Origin: Curtobacterium sp. 'Ferrero'
GTDB lineage: Bacteria > Actinomycetota > Actinomycetes > Actinomycetales > Microbacteriaceae
DNA: 32,189 bases
Reading direction: 5' to 3'
Assembly: GCF_002412165.1 (NCBI RefSeq)
Contig: NZ_NXIA01000028.1
Location: 1-32,189, forward strand
Part shown: piece by piece, positions 7,090-15,589 of the stretch
Numbering within the stretch: the stretch's first letter is position 1
Layout: each line of letters starts with the position of its first letter
The notes under the pieces: generated by a model
Databases searched by the model: none
What the model saw: the letters and a program-made list of their open reading frames with translations, nothing else
What the model was told of the DNA's origin: nothing
Position numbers and translations under genes: made by a program

Positions 7090-7189
7090 GGGCCCGCTGT
7101 TCCGCGGCTCCTCGCGGATCGTCGGATGGCGACGGATGCGCCTGACCGCCCCAGAACGGGGCACGAGGGCGATTCGGGGAGCAAAAGCA

Positions 7190-7218
7190 TGGGCAAGGGG
7201 AGGGGAGTGGAGTAAAGT
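7190..7218 (+). promoter_or_regulatory. Candidate mraZ promoter
   Basis: TGGGCA (7190-7195, four of six matches to TTGACA), a 17-bp spacer and TAAAGT (7213-7218, TANNNT). Transcription would start near 7225, about 35 nt before the GTG start of mraZ. The -10 lies between two MraZ-like boxes, which suits autorepression. Confidence 0.5.
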
Positions 7219-7242
7219 GGGGCTTGCAACGGTCCGGTGGAG
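7208..7242 (+). promoter_or_regulatory. MraZ operator-like direct repeats at the mraZ promoter
   Basis: TGGAG (7208-7212), TGGGG (7218-7222) and TGGAG (7238-7242) fall on an exact 10-bp grid with 5-nt spacers; the 7228 slot is degenerate (AACGG). This is the TGGGN-N5 arrangement known for MraZ in E. coli. The boxes flank the -10 and cover the presumed start point, so MraZ binding would block initiation. Confidence 0.65.
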
Positions 7243-7259
7243 CGGAGGGGAGGCCCGAC

Positions 7260-7691
7260 GTGCTGCTCGGTACCTACGCCCCGAAGCTCGACGAGAAGGG
7301 TCGCGTGATCCTCCCCGCCAAGTTCCGGGACGAGCTGTCCGGGGGGCTCGTGATGACCCGCGGGCAGGAGCGCTGCGTCGTCGTCTTCAGTGCGGACACG
7401 TTCGAGGAACTCCACGAGCGGATCCGCACTGCACCGATGACGTCGAAGCGCACCCGGGACTACATGCGCCTGTTCCTCTCCGGAGCGAGCGCGGAGCAGC
7501 CCGACAAGCAGAACCGCGTCACGATCCCGCAGAACCTCCGCGACTACGCGGGGCTCGAGCGGGACCTGACGGTCATCGGCTCCGGTGACCGTGCCGAGAT
7601 CTGGTCGACCCCCGCGTGGGAGGCCTACTACGCCGAGGTCGAAGAGGGCTTCGCCGACAACGACGAGGAGGTGATCCCGGGGATCTTCTGA
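7260..7691 (+). CDS. Transcriptional regulator MraZ
   Basis: DNA-binding repressor of 143 aa, first gene of the dcw operon. It has two AbrB-like SpoVT domains: residues about 5-47 with [14 protein letters not shown], and about 77-120 with [13 protein letters not shown]. The family forms ring-shaped oligomers that bind repeats before their own gene. Start: GTG at 7260, giving the usual [15 protein letters not shown]-terminus and preceded by a GGAGGGGAGG ribosome site; an in-frame TTG at 7224 is rejected because it precedes that site. The operator-like boxes directly upstream support autoregulation. A 106-bp gap with a hairpin separates it from rsmH. Confidence 0.95.
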   Translation: MLLGTYAPKLDEKGRVILPAKFRDELSGGLVMTRGQERCVVVFSADTFEELHERIRTAPMTSKRTRDYMRLFLSGASAEQPDKQNRVTIPQNLRDYAGLERDLTVIGSGDRAEIWSTPAWEAYYAEVEEGFADNDEEVIPGIF

Positions 7692-7747
7692 TCCGCGGAT
7701 CGGGACTCCCAGCCGTGGTGCCCTGACGTCACTTCCCCGACGTCAGG
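7690..7747 (+). promoter_or_regulatory. Palindrome and hairpin between mraZ and rsmH
   Basis: A 12-bp palindrome GATCCGCGGATC (7690-7701) overlaps the mraZ stop codon. A perfect 9-bp stem, CCTGACGTC (7722-7730) and GACGTCAGG (7739-7747), has an 8-nt loop. There is no T tract, so an attenuator, processing site or operator are all possible. It lies 50 bp before rsmH. Confidence 0.45.
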
Positions 7748-7797
7748 TCGCATGGATGGGGATCCGGACCCGCGGCCCGGAGGACACAGGGGCTGAC

Positions 7798-8772
7798 ATG
7801 GCCGATGCGACCGAACCGAACGACCAGCGGGAACGCTTTCCGCACACGCCGGTGATGCTCGAGCGCATCGTCGAGCTGTTCACGCCGACGCTCGAGGGCC
7901 CGGGCAAGGTCGTCGTCGACGCGACGCTCGGGATGGGCGGCCACTCCGAGGGGCTGCTCGAGCGGTTCCCGGAGCTGACGCTGATCGGGCTCGACCGCGA
8001 CACCGACGCCCTCGGCATCGCGGGGGAGCGCCTGGCCCGTTTCGGCGACCGCGTCCGCCTCGTCCACACCGTGTACGACGGCATCGCGGAGGCGATCGAG
8101 GGCGAGGGCTTCGACGAGGTCGACGGCGTCCTGTTCGACCTCGGCGTCAGCTCGCTGCAGCTCGACCGGGCCGAGCGCGGGTTCGCCTACAGCCAGGACG
8201 CTCCGCTCGACATGCGCATGGACCGGACCGAGGGGCAGACCGCGGCCGACGTCCTCGCGACGTACGACGAGGGCGAGCTCCGTCGGATCTTCCAGCGGTA
8301 CGGCGAGGAGAAGCTCGCCGGACGCTACGCACGCGCGATCGTCGAACGCCGCGCCGAGCAGCCGTTCACGATGTCCGGCGACCTCGTGCAGGTGCTGCAC
8401 GACGCGACCCCGGTGGCCGTCCAGCGGCAGGGTCACCCGGCGAAGCGTGTCTTCCAGGCGCTCCGCATCGAGGTGAACGCCGAACTCAGCGTCCTCGAAC
8501 GGGCGATCCCGGCGGCGCTCGACGCGATCGCGGTCGGCGGTCGCATCGTCGTCGAGTCGTACCAGTCGCTCGAGGACCGCATGGTGAAGCGCGAGCTGGC
8601 GGCCCGCACCACTTCGAGCGCCCCCGCCGGCCTGCCGGTCGAGCTGCCCGAGCACCGCCCCACCTTCCAGCTGGTCGTCAAGGGCGCGGAACTGGCCGAC
8701 GAGGCCGAACGCGCCGCCAACCCCCGAGCCATCCCCGTGCGCCTGCGCGCGGCCGAACGGATCCGGAAGTGA
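7798..8772 (+). CDS. 16S rRNA (cytosine(1402)-N(4))-methyltransferase RsmH
   Basis: SAM-dependent enzyme of 324 aa that methylates N4 of C1402 in the 16S rRNA decoding centre. Visible are FPHTPVML, the SAM-binding [14 protein letters not shown] (41-54), [11 protein letters not shown] (62-72) and [12 protein letters not shown], and the typical C-terminus with NPRA near the end. Start: ATG at 7798, preceded by AGGGG; the ATG at 7756 lies before the ribosome site and would add residues unlike the family. It nearly abuts ftsL (one base between the stop and the next ATG), so translation is probably coupled. Confidence 0.95.
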   Translation: MADATEPNDQRERFPHTPVMLERIVELFTPTLEGPGKVVVDATLGMGGHSEGLLERFPELTLIGLDRDTDALGIAGERLARFGDRVRLVHTVYDGIAEAIEGEGFDEVDGVLFDLGVSSLQLDRAERGFAYSQDAPLDMRMDRTEGQTAADVLATYDEGELRRIFQRYGEEKLAGRYARAIVERRAEQPFTMSGDLVQVLHDATPVAVQRQGHPAKRVFQALRIEVNAELSVLERAIPAALDAIAVGGRIVVESYQSLEDRMVKRELAARTTSSAPAGLPVELPEHRPTFQLVVKGAELADEAERAANPRAIPVRLRAAERIRK

Positions 8773-8773
8773 C

Positions 8774-9526
8774 ATGAGCACGAACCTCGCACTGGTCGAC
8801 CCCGTCGTCCCGTCCCGCGCGCCGCTGCCAGAGCACGCCGAGGAGCCGGCCCGCCGTGGTCGCCCGGAGCTCGTCGAGGTCAGCCCGACCAAGGCGCAGC
8901 GCCGGGCCCGCCCCCGGATCGCCTACGCGATCGTGGCGGTGTCGGCCCTGGGTGTCCTGCTCCTGGCGCAGCTCGGGATCAGCATGGCGCTCAGCCAGGG
9001 CGCGTACACGCTGAACTCCCTCGGCGCCGAGCAGACCAAGCTGAGCCGCACGCAGCAGTCGCTGTCGGAGGACCTCCGCGTGCTCGACTCCCCGCAGAAC
9101 TTGGCGCGCAACGCCCAGGCGCTCGGCATGGTCGCGAACGCCACGCCCGTCTACCTCGACCCGAAGACCGGCAAGGTGTACGGCACGCCGACCCCGGCGA
9201 AGGCGGACGAGGCGACCGCGAGCACGCAGAACCAGGTGCCGAACTCGCTGCTCCAGGACGTGCCGCTCGCAGCGAAGCAGGGCGACACGAGCACGAGCAA
9301 GCAGACCGGCACGAGCGGGCAGACCGGCACGAGCGGGCAGGCCGGCACGAGCGGGCAGACCGGCACCAGCGGGCAGGCCAGCAGCACGAGCACCACCGGG
9401 CAGGACAGCACAACCACGGGCTCCGACGCTGGGAAGACGACCGGCGCCAGCGCGTCGGACCAGGGCGCAGCGAAGTCGTCCGTAGAGTCCGACCCGAACC
9501 AGCTGCAGGCCCCCACCACCCGGTAG
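8774..9526 (+). CDS. FtsL-like septum protein with repetitive C-terminal tail
   Basis: Bitopic membrane protein of 250 aa in the ftsL slot between rsmH and ftsI. It has a cytoplasmic N-terminus (1-48), one membrane helix (about 50-71), then a short coiled-coil/leucine-zipper-like segment (about 76-110). That pattern and position match FtsL, which helps assemble and activate FtsWI; sequence conservation is low, so the name rests mainly on context. From about residue 150 the tail is Ser/Thr/Gly/Gln-rich and includes four hexapeptide repeats of the (T/A)GTSGQ type, extracytoplasmic and probably disordered. It is longer than typical FtsL. Start: ATG at 8774. Confidence 0.75.
   Translation: MSTNLALVDPVVPSRAPLPEHAEEPARRGRPELVEVSPTKAQRRARPRIAYAIVAVSALGVLLLAQLGISMALSQGAYTLNSLGAEQTKLSRTQQSLSEDLRVLDSPQNLARNAQALGMVANATPVYLDPKTGKVYGTPTPAKADEATASTQNQVPNSLLQDVPLAAKQGDTSTSKQTGTSGQTGTSGQAGTSGQTGTSGQASSTSTTGQDSTTTGSDAGKTTGASASDQGAAKSSVESDPNQLQAPTTR
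9302..9373 (+). repeat. 18-bp tandem repeat (four copies) in ftsL
   Basis: Four in-frame 18-bp units, at 9302, 9320, 9338 and 9356, share the pattern CAGRCCGGCACSAGCGGG. They encode a Gln-(Thr/Ala)-Gly-Thr-Ser-Gly unit. Because 18 is a multiple of 3, copy number can change without shifting frame. Confidence 0.9.
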
Positions 9527-9568
9527 TCCGGGTCGGTGCCGACCACCACCCGGGAAGGACCGCGTCCC

Positions 9569-11338
9569 GTGACGAAGACGATCCGCAACCGCCGACTGCG
9601 CTACAGCGTCGTCATGATCGCCGTGATCGCCCTCGTCGCGGTGTTCGTCGTCCGACTGGTCGACATCCAGGTCGTGCAGGCCGCCGACCTCGACGACGCC
9701 GCCAAGGCCAAGCGGAGCATCCCGGTCACGGTCTACGGCACCCGCGGCTCGATCGTCGACCGGAACGGCACCGAGCTGGCCGACAGTGTCACGCGCTACA
9801 ACATCACGACCGCCCCGCGCCTGGTGAAGGGGTTCACCGGGAAGCTCGGCGGCACCCGCGAGAAGAAGATCAGCGTGACCGCGGCGCTCGACGCCCTCGC
9901 GACGGCCTCCGGCGGTGACGTGGCCACGATGCGGAAGAACATCGACGCCGACCGGACCTCCGACTTCGCGTACCTGGTCAAGGGCCTCGACGTGAAGCAC
10001 TACGAGGCGGTGACGGCGCTGCGTATCCCGTGGATCTACACGGAGCAGCAGGCCGCCCGCGTGTACCCGACCGCGGCGACCACCGGCAACATCACCGGGT
10101 TCATGGGGACGGACGGCGCCCAGGCGGGCCTGGAGTACGCCTACGACGAGTGCCTCGCCGGGACCGACGGGTCGGAGACCTACGAGCGCGGCGAGGACGG
10201 CGTCCAGCTGCCGGGGTCGACCGTGACGAAGAAGCAGGCCAAGGACGGCGGCACGCTCGAGACGACCATCGACAGCGACCTGCAGTACATGGCGCAGCAG
10301 ACCATCGCCTCGGCGGCGAAGACCCTGCAGGCGCAGTCGGCGACGGCGACGGTCACGAACGTGAAGACCGGCGAGCTCCTGGCCGTGGCCGACTGGCCGA
10401 CCGTGGACCCCAACGACGTCGACGCGACGACGGACAAGGGCGCGTACGGCAGCCGCGCGATCACGGACACGTACGAGCCCGGTTCGACGATCAAGGCCGC
10501 GATCGCCGCCGCCCTGATCGACCAGGGGAAGTCGAGTCCGACCGACCAGGCCGTCGTGCCCTACTCGCGCTCGTTCCCCTGGGGCGGGTCGATCCACGAC
10601 TCCGAGTTCCACCAGACCGAGAACCTGACCCTGACCGGGATCCTGCAGAACTCGTCGAACGTCGGCATCACGGAGCTCGGTGAACGCCTGACCGCGCAGC
10701 AGCGCTACGACTACATGAAGAAGTTCGGGCTGTTCGAGCCGGAGTCGGCGATCGACTACCCGGGCCAGCCCGGCATGCAGTACGGCTCGAGCCCGACCTG
10801 GGACCAGCAGACGAACATCAACTCGATGTTCGGCCAGGGCATCTCGACGACCGCGCTCCAGGTGGCGAGCATCTACCAGACCCTGGCGAACCAGGGTGTC
10901 CGCATCCCGCTGCACTTCGTCAAGGGGTGTGTGACGTCCGACGGGAAGACGATCGACGCGCCCGACGTGCAGTCCGAGCGGGTCGTGTCGGCGTCCGCTG
11001 CCCAGCAGACCGTCGGGATGCTGCAGAGCGTCGTGACGGGCGGCACGCTCGTCGGCATGAAGCCGATCTCCGGGTACAACATCGCGGCGAAGACCGGTAC
11101 GGCCGAGGTCGCCGAGGGCTCGAAGGGCTACGGCGGGCAGCGGATCACCTCGGTGGCCGGAATGGCACCTGCCGAGGACCCCCAGTATGTTGTCACGGTG
11201 ACGTTCACGAAGCCGCAGGCCAACAAGTGGTCCAGTGGAGCGGCTCCGGCGTTCCGAACTCTCATGTCCCAGGTGCTCGAGAAGTACCGAGTAGCCCCCT
11301 CCGCGTCCGAGGCGAAGCTGTACCCGTCCACGTGGTGA
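9569..11338 (+). CDS. Septal penicillin-binding protein FtsI (class B PBP, transpeptidase)
   Basis: DD-transpeptidase of 589 aa that cross-links septal peptidoglycan. Short cytoplasmic tail, one membrane anchor (about 12-32), dimerisation domain (with GTRGSIVDRNG), then the transpeptidase domain. The active-site motifs are STIK (Ser306-Lys309), SSN (362-364) and KTG (508-510). No PASTA domain is present. Two extracytoplasmic Cys (about 195 and 454) might pair. Start: GTG at 9569, which follows GGAAGGA; a GTG at 9536 would add 11 residues but has a weaker ribosome site. It partners with FtsW further down the operon and with FtsL just upstream. Confidence 0.95.
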   Translation: MTKTIRNRRLRYSVVMIAVIALVAVFVVRLVDIQVVQAADLDDAAKAKRSIPVTVYGTRGSIVDRNGTELADSVTRYNITTAPRLVKGFTGKLGGTREKKISVTAALDALATASGGDVATMRKNIDADRTSDFAYLVKGLDVKHYEAVTALRIPWIYTEQQAARVYPTAATTGNITGFMGTDGAQAGLEYAYDECLAGTDGSETYERGEDGVQLPGSTVTKKQAKDGGTLETTIDSDLQYMAQQTIASAAKTLQAQSATATVTNVKTGELLAVADWPTVDPNDVDATTDKGAYGSRAITDTYEPGSTIKAAIAAALIDQGKSSPTDQAVVPYSRSFPWGGSIHDSEFHQTENLTLTGILQNSSNVGITELGERLTAQQRYDYMKKFGLFEPESAIDYPGQPGMQYGSSPTWDQQTNINSMFGQGISTTALQVASIYQTLANQGVRIPLHFVKGCVTSDGKTIDAPDVQSERVVSASAAQQTVGMLQSVVTGGTLVGMKPISGYNIAAKTGTAEVAEGSKGYGGQRITSVAGMAPAEDPQYVVTVTFTKPQANKWSSGAAPAFRTLMSQVLEKYRVAPSASEAKLYPSTW

Positions 11339-11352
11339 GGAAGAAGGAGCAC

Positions 11353-12990
11353 TTGTCCGCACGGATCCCCCCGGTCCTCCGACCCGAACACCCCACGCCC
11401 CGATCGGTCGCCGAACTGGCGAACGGCTTCGGGCTGCGCGTCGTCGGCTCGGTCGACGGCGTCGAGACCACGGGTGTCACCCTGAGCGCTGCCGAGGTGC
11501 AGCCCGGTGACCTGTTCGTCGGCGTGCACGGCGCGAACCGTCACGGCGCGCAGTTCGCCGCCGAGGCCGCCGAGCGCGGAGCCGTCGCGGTGCTGACCGA
11601 CGCGGACGGCGTGGCACTGGCGGAGCCGTCCGGGCTCCCCGTGCTGGTCGTGGAGGACCCCCGAGCCGCGCTCGGCGACGTCTCCGCCTGGGTCTACCGG
11701 ACCCACCCGGACGAGGCGACCGACCTCCCGCAGCTCTTCGCGACCACCGGGACGAACGGCAAGACGAGCACGTCGTACATCCTCGAGGGCATCCTGCGAC
11801 AGCTCGGTCTCGTCGCGGGCCTGAGCTCCACCGCCGAGCGCCACATCGGCACCCTCAGCGTCACGAGCCGCCTGACCACGCCGGAGGCGAGCGAGATGCA
11901 CGCGCTCCTCGCCCGCATGCGCGAGGCCGAGGTCCGCGCCGTGGCGGTCGAGGTCAGCGCGCAGGCCCTCAGCCGGCACCGCGTGGACGGCATCGTCTTC
12001 GACGTGGCCGGCTTCACGAACCTGTCGCACGACCACCTCGACGACTACGCCGACATGGAGGAGTACTACCAGGCCAAGCTGCCGCTCTTCCAGCCCGAGC
12101 ACGCCCGTCGCGGCGTGGTGTCGCTCGACACCGACTGGGGCCAGCGCGTCGTGCAGGACTCGCGCATCCCGGTCACGACCATCACGGTGCACCCGGACGT
12201 CGAGGCCGAGTGGCACGTCGAGATCGTCGACGCGCAGGCGGCGTACACCGAGTTCCGCCTGACCGGTCCCGAGGGCCGGGAGCTCACCACCCGTGTCCCG
12301 CTCATCGGCTGGCACATGGCCGCGAACGCCGCACTGGCGATCGTCATGCTCGTCGAGGGCGGCTTCGAGCTCGGCGCGATCGCGCAGGCGCTCGAGACGA
12401 ACCACCGTCGCTACCCCGACGAGGACGAGCGCGAGGAGCGCGGCGAACCGACGAGCGCCATCGAGTGCTACCTCCCCGGCCGCACGGAGCGCGTGTCCGG
12501 CGAGCGGGGCCCGAGCGTCTACGTCGACTTCGGGCACAGCCCCGACGCGTTCGAGAACACCCTGGCCGCCGTCCGGCAGTTCACCCCGGGCAAGGTCCTG
12601 ATGCTGTTCGGCGCCGACGGCGACCGCGACACCACCAAGCGCGCCGACATGGCCCGCGTGGCGGCCGCGGGGAGCGACATCCTCGTCGTCACCGACCACC
12701 ACCCGCGCTTCGAGGACGCCGCGAGCATCCGGAAGACCCTGGTCGACGCCGCCCGCGCGGCCTACCCCGACCACGAGATCCACGAGGTCAGCCCGCCCGA
12801 GGCGGCCATCCGCACGGCCGTGGGCCTGGTCGGCGAAGGGGACTCGATCCTCTGGGCCGGTCCCGGCCACCAGGACTACCGCGACATCCAGGGGGTCCGC
12901 ACGCCGTACTCCGCCCGCGACGAGGCACGGCAGGCGCTCCGCGAGGCCGGCTGGGAGCCGAACGGCGGTCCGGCGGAGGAGTCCCGATGA
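11353..12990 (+). CDS. UDP-N-acetylmuramoyl-tripeptide synthetase MurE
   Basis: Cytoplasmic ATP-dependent ligase of about 545 aa that adds the third stem-peptide residue to UDP-MurNAc-L-Ala-D-Glu. The P-loop is GTNGKTS (133-139); the central and C-terminal Mur ligase domains follow. The residue-3 recognition motif reads DHHPR (448-452) rather than the DNPR of meso-diaminopimelate enzymes, so another amino acid may be used. Start: TTG at 11353 gives the common Microbacteriaceae-like N-terminus, but its AAGGAG is only 3 nt away. GTG at 11335, which overlaps the end of ftsI, is the alternative and gives 551 aa. It overlaps murF by 4 bp. Confidence 0.92.
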   Translation: MSARIPPVLRPEHPTPRSVAELANGFGLRVVGSVDGVETTGVTLSAAEVQPGDLFVGVHGANRHGAQFAAEAAERGAVAVLTDADGVALAEPSGLPVLVVEDPRAALGDVSAWVYRTHPDEATDLPQLFATTGTNGKTSTSYILEGILRQLGLVAGLSSTAERHIGTLSVTSRLTTPEASEMHALLARMREAEVRAVAVEVSAQALSRHRVDGIVFDVAGFTNLSHDHLDDYADMEEYYQAKLPLFQPEHARRGVVSLDTDWGQRVVQDSRIPVTTITVHPDVEAEWHVEIVDAQAAYTEFRLTGPEGRELTTRVPLIGWHMAANAALAIVMLVEGGFELGAIAQALETNHRRYPDEDEREERGEPTSAIECYLPGRTERVSGERGPSVYVDFGHSPDAFENTLAAVRQFTPGKVLMLFGADGDRDTTKRADMARVAAAGSDILVVTDHHPRFEDAASIRKTLVDAARAAYPDHEIHEVSPPEAAIRTAVGLVGEGDSILWAGPGHQDYRDIQGVRTPYSARDEARQALREAGWEPNGGPAEESR

Positions 12991-14489
12991 TCGCCATGAC
13001 CCTCGCCGAGATCGCCGCCGCGGTCGACGGCGAGCTGATCACCGGTGCCCAGCACACGGACGTGGCCGACCAGGCCGACCTGGTCGTCGAGGGTTCGGTC
13101 GAGACCGACTCCCGCCTCGTCACCCCCGGCAGCGTCTTCTTCGCCCTGCCCGGCGAGGTCACCGACGGCCGACGCTTCGTCCCCGCGGCGACCGAGGCCG
13201 GCGCCGCGCTGGTCATCACGCCCGAGCGCGTCGAGACCACCGCGCCGCAGATCGTCGTCGCCGACGGCTACGCCGCCCTCGCCGCCCTCGCGCACGAGGT
13301 CGTCGCCCGCGTGCGTGCGTCGAGCGCGGACCGCGTCGACGCCGACGGGCGCCCGGCACCGCTGCGCGTCGTCGGCATCACCGGGTCGAACGGCAAGACG
13401 AGCACGAAGAACATGCTCGCCACGATCCTGTCGACGCAGGGCGAGACGATCGCGCCGAAGGGCTCGTTCAACAACCACGTCGGCGCACCGATCTCGATGC
13501 TGCGGATCACGCACGACACGCGGTTCCTCGTGGTCGAGATGGGCGCGAGCGGCAAGGGCCACATCGCGAAGCTCGTCTCGATCGCGGAGCCGGACGTCGG
13601 CGTCGTCCTCAAGGTGGGCCTCGCGCACGCCGGCGAGTTCGGCGGCATCGAGGCCACCCAGAAGGCCAAGTCCGAGATGGTCACCGACCTGCCGGAGACG
13701 GCCACGGCCCTCCTGAACGTCGACGACGACCGCGTCGCCGCGATGCGCGACCTGACGCGCGCCCGCGTCGTCGGCTTCGGCACGGCGGCGGATGCCGACT
13801 ACCGCATCGCGGGGATCGAGACGGACCGGACCGGCACCCGCTTCGCGCTCACGCGCAGCGTCGGCGGAGCCGACCAGGACCAGCCGGGAGGCCCGGATCA
13901 CCCGGCCGAGACCGCCGACGTCCGCCTCGCGATCATCGGGGAACACCACGCGATGAACGCCAGCGCAGCGCTGACCGTGGCGAACCTGTGGGGCGTGCCC
14001 CTCGCCACCGGCGCCGAGGCGCTCGCGTCGATGACGCGAGCCGAGCGCTGGCGCATGGAGATCCTCCCGGGCGGCCCGGAGGGCGTGACCGTCATCAACG
14101 ACGCCTACAACGCGTCGCCGGACTCGACCGCAGCGGCGCTGCGGACCCTGGCGCAGATCGTGCGACCGGGGGAGCGTGCCGTCGCCGTGCTCGGCGAGAT
14201 GAGCGAGCTCGGCGAGTTCGCGACCGAGGAGCACGACCGGCTCGGCCGGCTCGTGGTCCGGCTCGGCATCGAGCAGCTCGTGGTCGTCGGCCGCGGCGCG
14301 ATGCCGATCCACCAGGCCGCCACCCTCGAGGGGTCGTGGGACGGCGAGTCCGTGTTCACCGAGGACGTCGACGAGGCCGTCCGCACCCTGCAGGCCATGC
14401 TCCGCCCCGGCGACGTGGTCCTGGTCAAGTCCTCGAACTCCGCCGGACTGCGCATCCTCGGAGACCGACTCGGAGGAGTCACCGAATGA
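12987..14489 (+). CDS. UDP-N-acetylmuramoyl-tripeptide--D-alanyl-D-alanine ligase MurF
   Basis: Ligase of 500 aa that adds D-Ala-D-Ala to complete the UDP-MurNAc-pentapeptide in the cytoplasm. Mur ligase features: N-terminal domain with [17 protein letters not shown]-loop GSNGKTS (133-139), a conserved NNHVGAP stretch, and the C-terminal [11 protein letters not shown]. Start: ATG at 12987, in an ATGA overlap with the murE stop and 6 nt after GGAGGAG; this points to translational coupling. It overlaps mraY in the same way. Confidence 0.96.
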   Translation: MIAMTLAEIAAAVDGELITGAQHTDVADQADLVVEGSVETDSRLVTPGSVFFALPGEVTDGRRFVPAATEAGAALVITPERVETTAPQIVVADGYAALAALAHEVVARVRASSADRVDADGRPAPLRVVGITGSNGKTSTKNMLATILSTQGETIAPKGSFNNHVGAPISMLRITHDTRFLVVEMGASGKGHIAKLVSIAEPDVGVVLKVGLAHAGEFGGIEATQKAKSEMVTDLPETATALLNVDDDRVAAMRDLTRARVVGFGTAADADYRIAGIETDRTGTRFALTRSVGGADQDQPGGPDHPAETADVRLAIIGEHHAMNASAALTVANLWGVPLATGAEALASMTRAERWRMEILPGGPEGVTVINDAYNASPDSTAAALRTLAQIVRPGERAVAVLGEMSELGEFATEEHDRLGRLVVRLGIEQLVVVGRGAMPIHQAATLEGSWDGESVFTEDVDEAVRTLQAMLRPGDVVLVKSSNSAGLRILGDRLGGVTE

Positions 14490-15589
14490 TCGCGCTCCTG
14501 GTCGCCGGCGCCGTGTCGCTGGTGTTCACGCTGCTGCTCACACCCCTGTTCATCAAGCTGTTCCACCGCCTCGGCTGGGGACAGTTCATCCGTGACGACG
14601 GACCGCAGTCGCACCACACCAAGCGCGGCACGGCGACGATGGGCGGCATCGTGCTGATCATCGGCTCGGTGCTCGGCTACTTCGTCGGGCACCTCGTGGG
14701 CCGGGACTCCGTGACGCTGTCCGGCCTGCTCGTGCTGTTCCTCATGGTCGGACTCGGGTTCGTCGGTTTCGTCGACGACTTCCTCAAGGTGCGGCGGCAG
14801 CGGAGCCTGGGCCTCGGCGGCTGGGCCAAGGTGCTCGGCCAGGTGATCGTCGGCGTGATCTTCGCGACCGTCGCGCTCGTCGTGCCGTCCGCGAACGGCG
14901 AGCCGCCGGCGTCGACGATGATCTCCGCGATCCGGGACATCCCGTGGCTCGACCTGATGGCGCTCGGGACGGTCGTCGGGACCATCCTGTTCCTCGCCTG
15001 GATCGTCCTGCTGACGGTGTCGACGTCGAACGGCGTCAACGTGGCGGACGGCCTCGACGGTCTGGCCACCGGGTCGAGCATCCTGGCGATCGGCTCGTAC
15101 GTGATCATCGGCTTCTGGCAGTCGAACCAGCAGTGCGGCAGCCCGCGGCTCGACGAGACGACGGCGCACGCCTGCTACACGGTGGCGAACCCGCTCGACC
15201 TCGCGGTGGTCGCGGCGTCGGTCGTCGGCGGCCTGATCGGCTTCCTCTGGTACAACACCTCGCCGGCGCAGATCTTCCTCGGCGACACCGGCTCGCTCGG
15301 GCTCGGCGGCGCCCTCGCCGGCCTCGCGGTCCTCAGCCGCACCGAGCTCCTGCTCGTCCTGATCGGCGGCCTGTTCTTCATCGTCACCGGCTCGGTCATC
15401 CTGCAGCGGGCGTACTTCAAGATCACGCACGGCAAGCGCATCTTCCGGATGAGTCCGCTGCACCACCACTTCGAGCTGAAGGGGTGGGCCGAGGTGACGG
15501 TCGTCGTGCGGTTCTGGATCATCGCGGGCCTGTGCGTCGTCGGCGGGGTCGGCCTGTTCTACCTGGAGTGGATCACCCGTGTCGGCTGA
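14486..15589 (+). CDS. Phospho-N-acetylmuramoyl-pentapeptide-transferase MraY
   Basis: Polytopic membrane enzyme of 367 aa that transfers phospho-MurNAc-pentapeptide to undecaprenyl phosphate, making lipid I. About ten hydrophobic helices. Catalytic and Mg-binding signatures: FVDDFLK (Asp97, Asp98), [12 protein letters not shown] (Asp188, Asp191), [12 protein letters not shown] (Asp267) and the His triad at 326-328. A loop at about 212-235 carries Cys217 and Cys230 in a segment that varies in the family. Start: ATG at 14486, in an ATGA overlap with murF and after GGAGGAG. It overlaps murD by 11 bp. Confidence 0.96.
   Translation: MIALLVAGAVSLVFTLLLTPLFIKLFHRLGWGQFIRDDGPQSHHTKRGTATMGGIVLIIGSVLGYFVGHLVGRDSVTLSGLLVLFLMVGLGFVGFVDDFLKVRRQRSLGLGGWAKVLGQVIVGVIFATVALVVPSANGEPPASTMISAIRDIPWLDLMALGTVVGTILFLAWIVLLTVSTSNGVNVADGLDGLATGSSILAIGSYVIIGFWQSNQQCGSPRLDETTAHACYTVANPLDLAVVAASVVGGLIGFLWYNTSPAQIFLGDTGSLGLGGALAGLAVLSRTELLLVLIGGLFFIVTGSVILQRAYFKITHGKRIFRMSPLHHHFELKGWAEVTVVVRFWIIAGLCVVGGVGLFYLEWITRVG

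Larger units (their letters stand above)
5743..7259. other. 1.5-kb gene-free, repeat-rich region before mraZ
   Basis: I find no credible gene here. The open frames lack family motifs, are Arg/Pro/Gly-rich and do not follow normal codon patterns. Contents in order: a terminator stem (5764-5791); one copy of palindromic repeat B (5846-5939); GGAGCC microrepeats (about 5993-6010); six stem-loops of repeat A between 6027 and 6787; a T6 run at 6138-6143 after a weak stem; a cluster of inverted MraZ-like boxes (7055-7089); and the mraZ promoter with plus-strand boxes (7190-7242). Interspersed repeats in an otherwise tightly packed cluster suggest a buffer zone or insertion hot spot (inference). Confidence 0.7.

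Noticed and set aside
5269..7215. Several overlapping open frames on both strands in the repeat-rich gap
   Set aside because: They run through tandem repeats and palindromes, are Arg/Pro/Gly-rich, lack ribosome sites and show no family resemblance. The repeats themselves explain the repetitive peptides.
8678..11362. Long minus-strand frame opposite ftsL and ftsI
   Set aside because: Composition is an antisense shadow and the plus-strand genes have all catalytic motifs.
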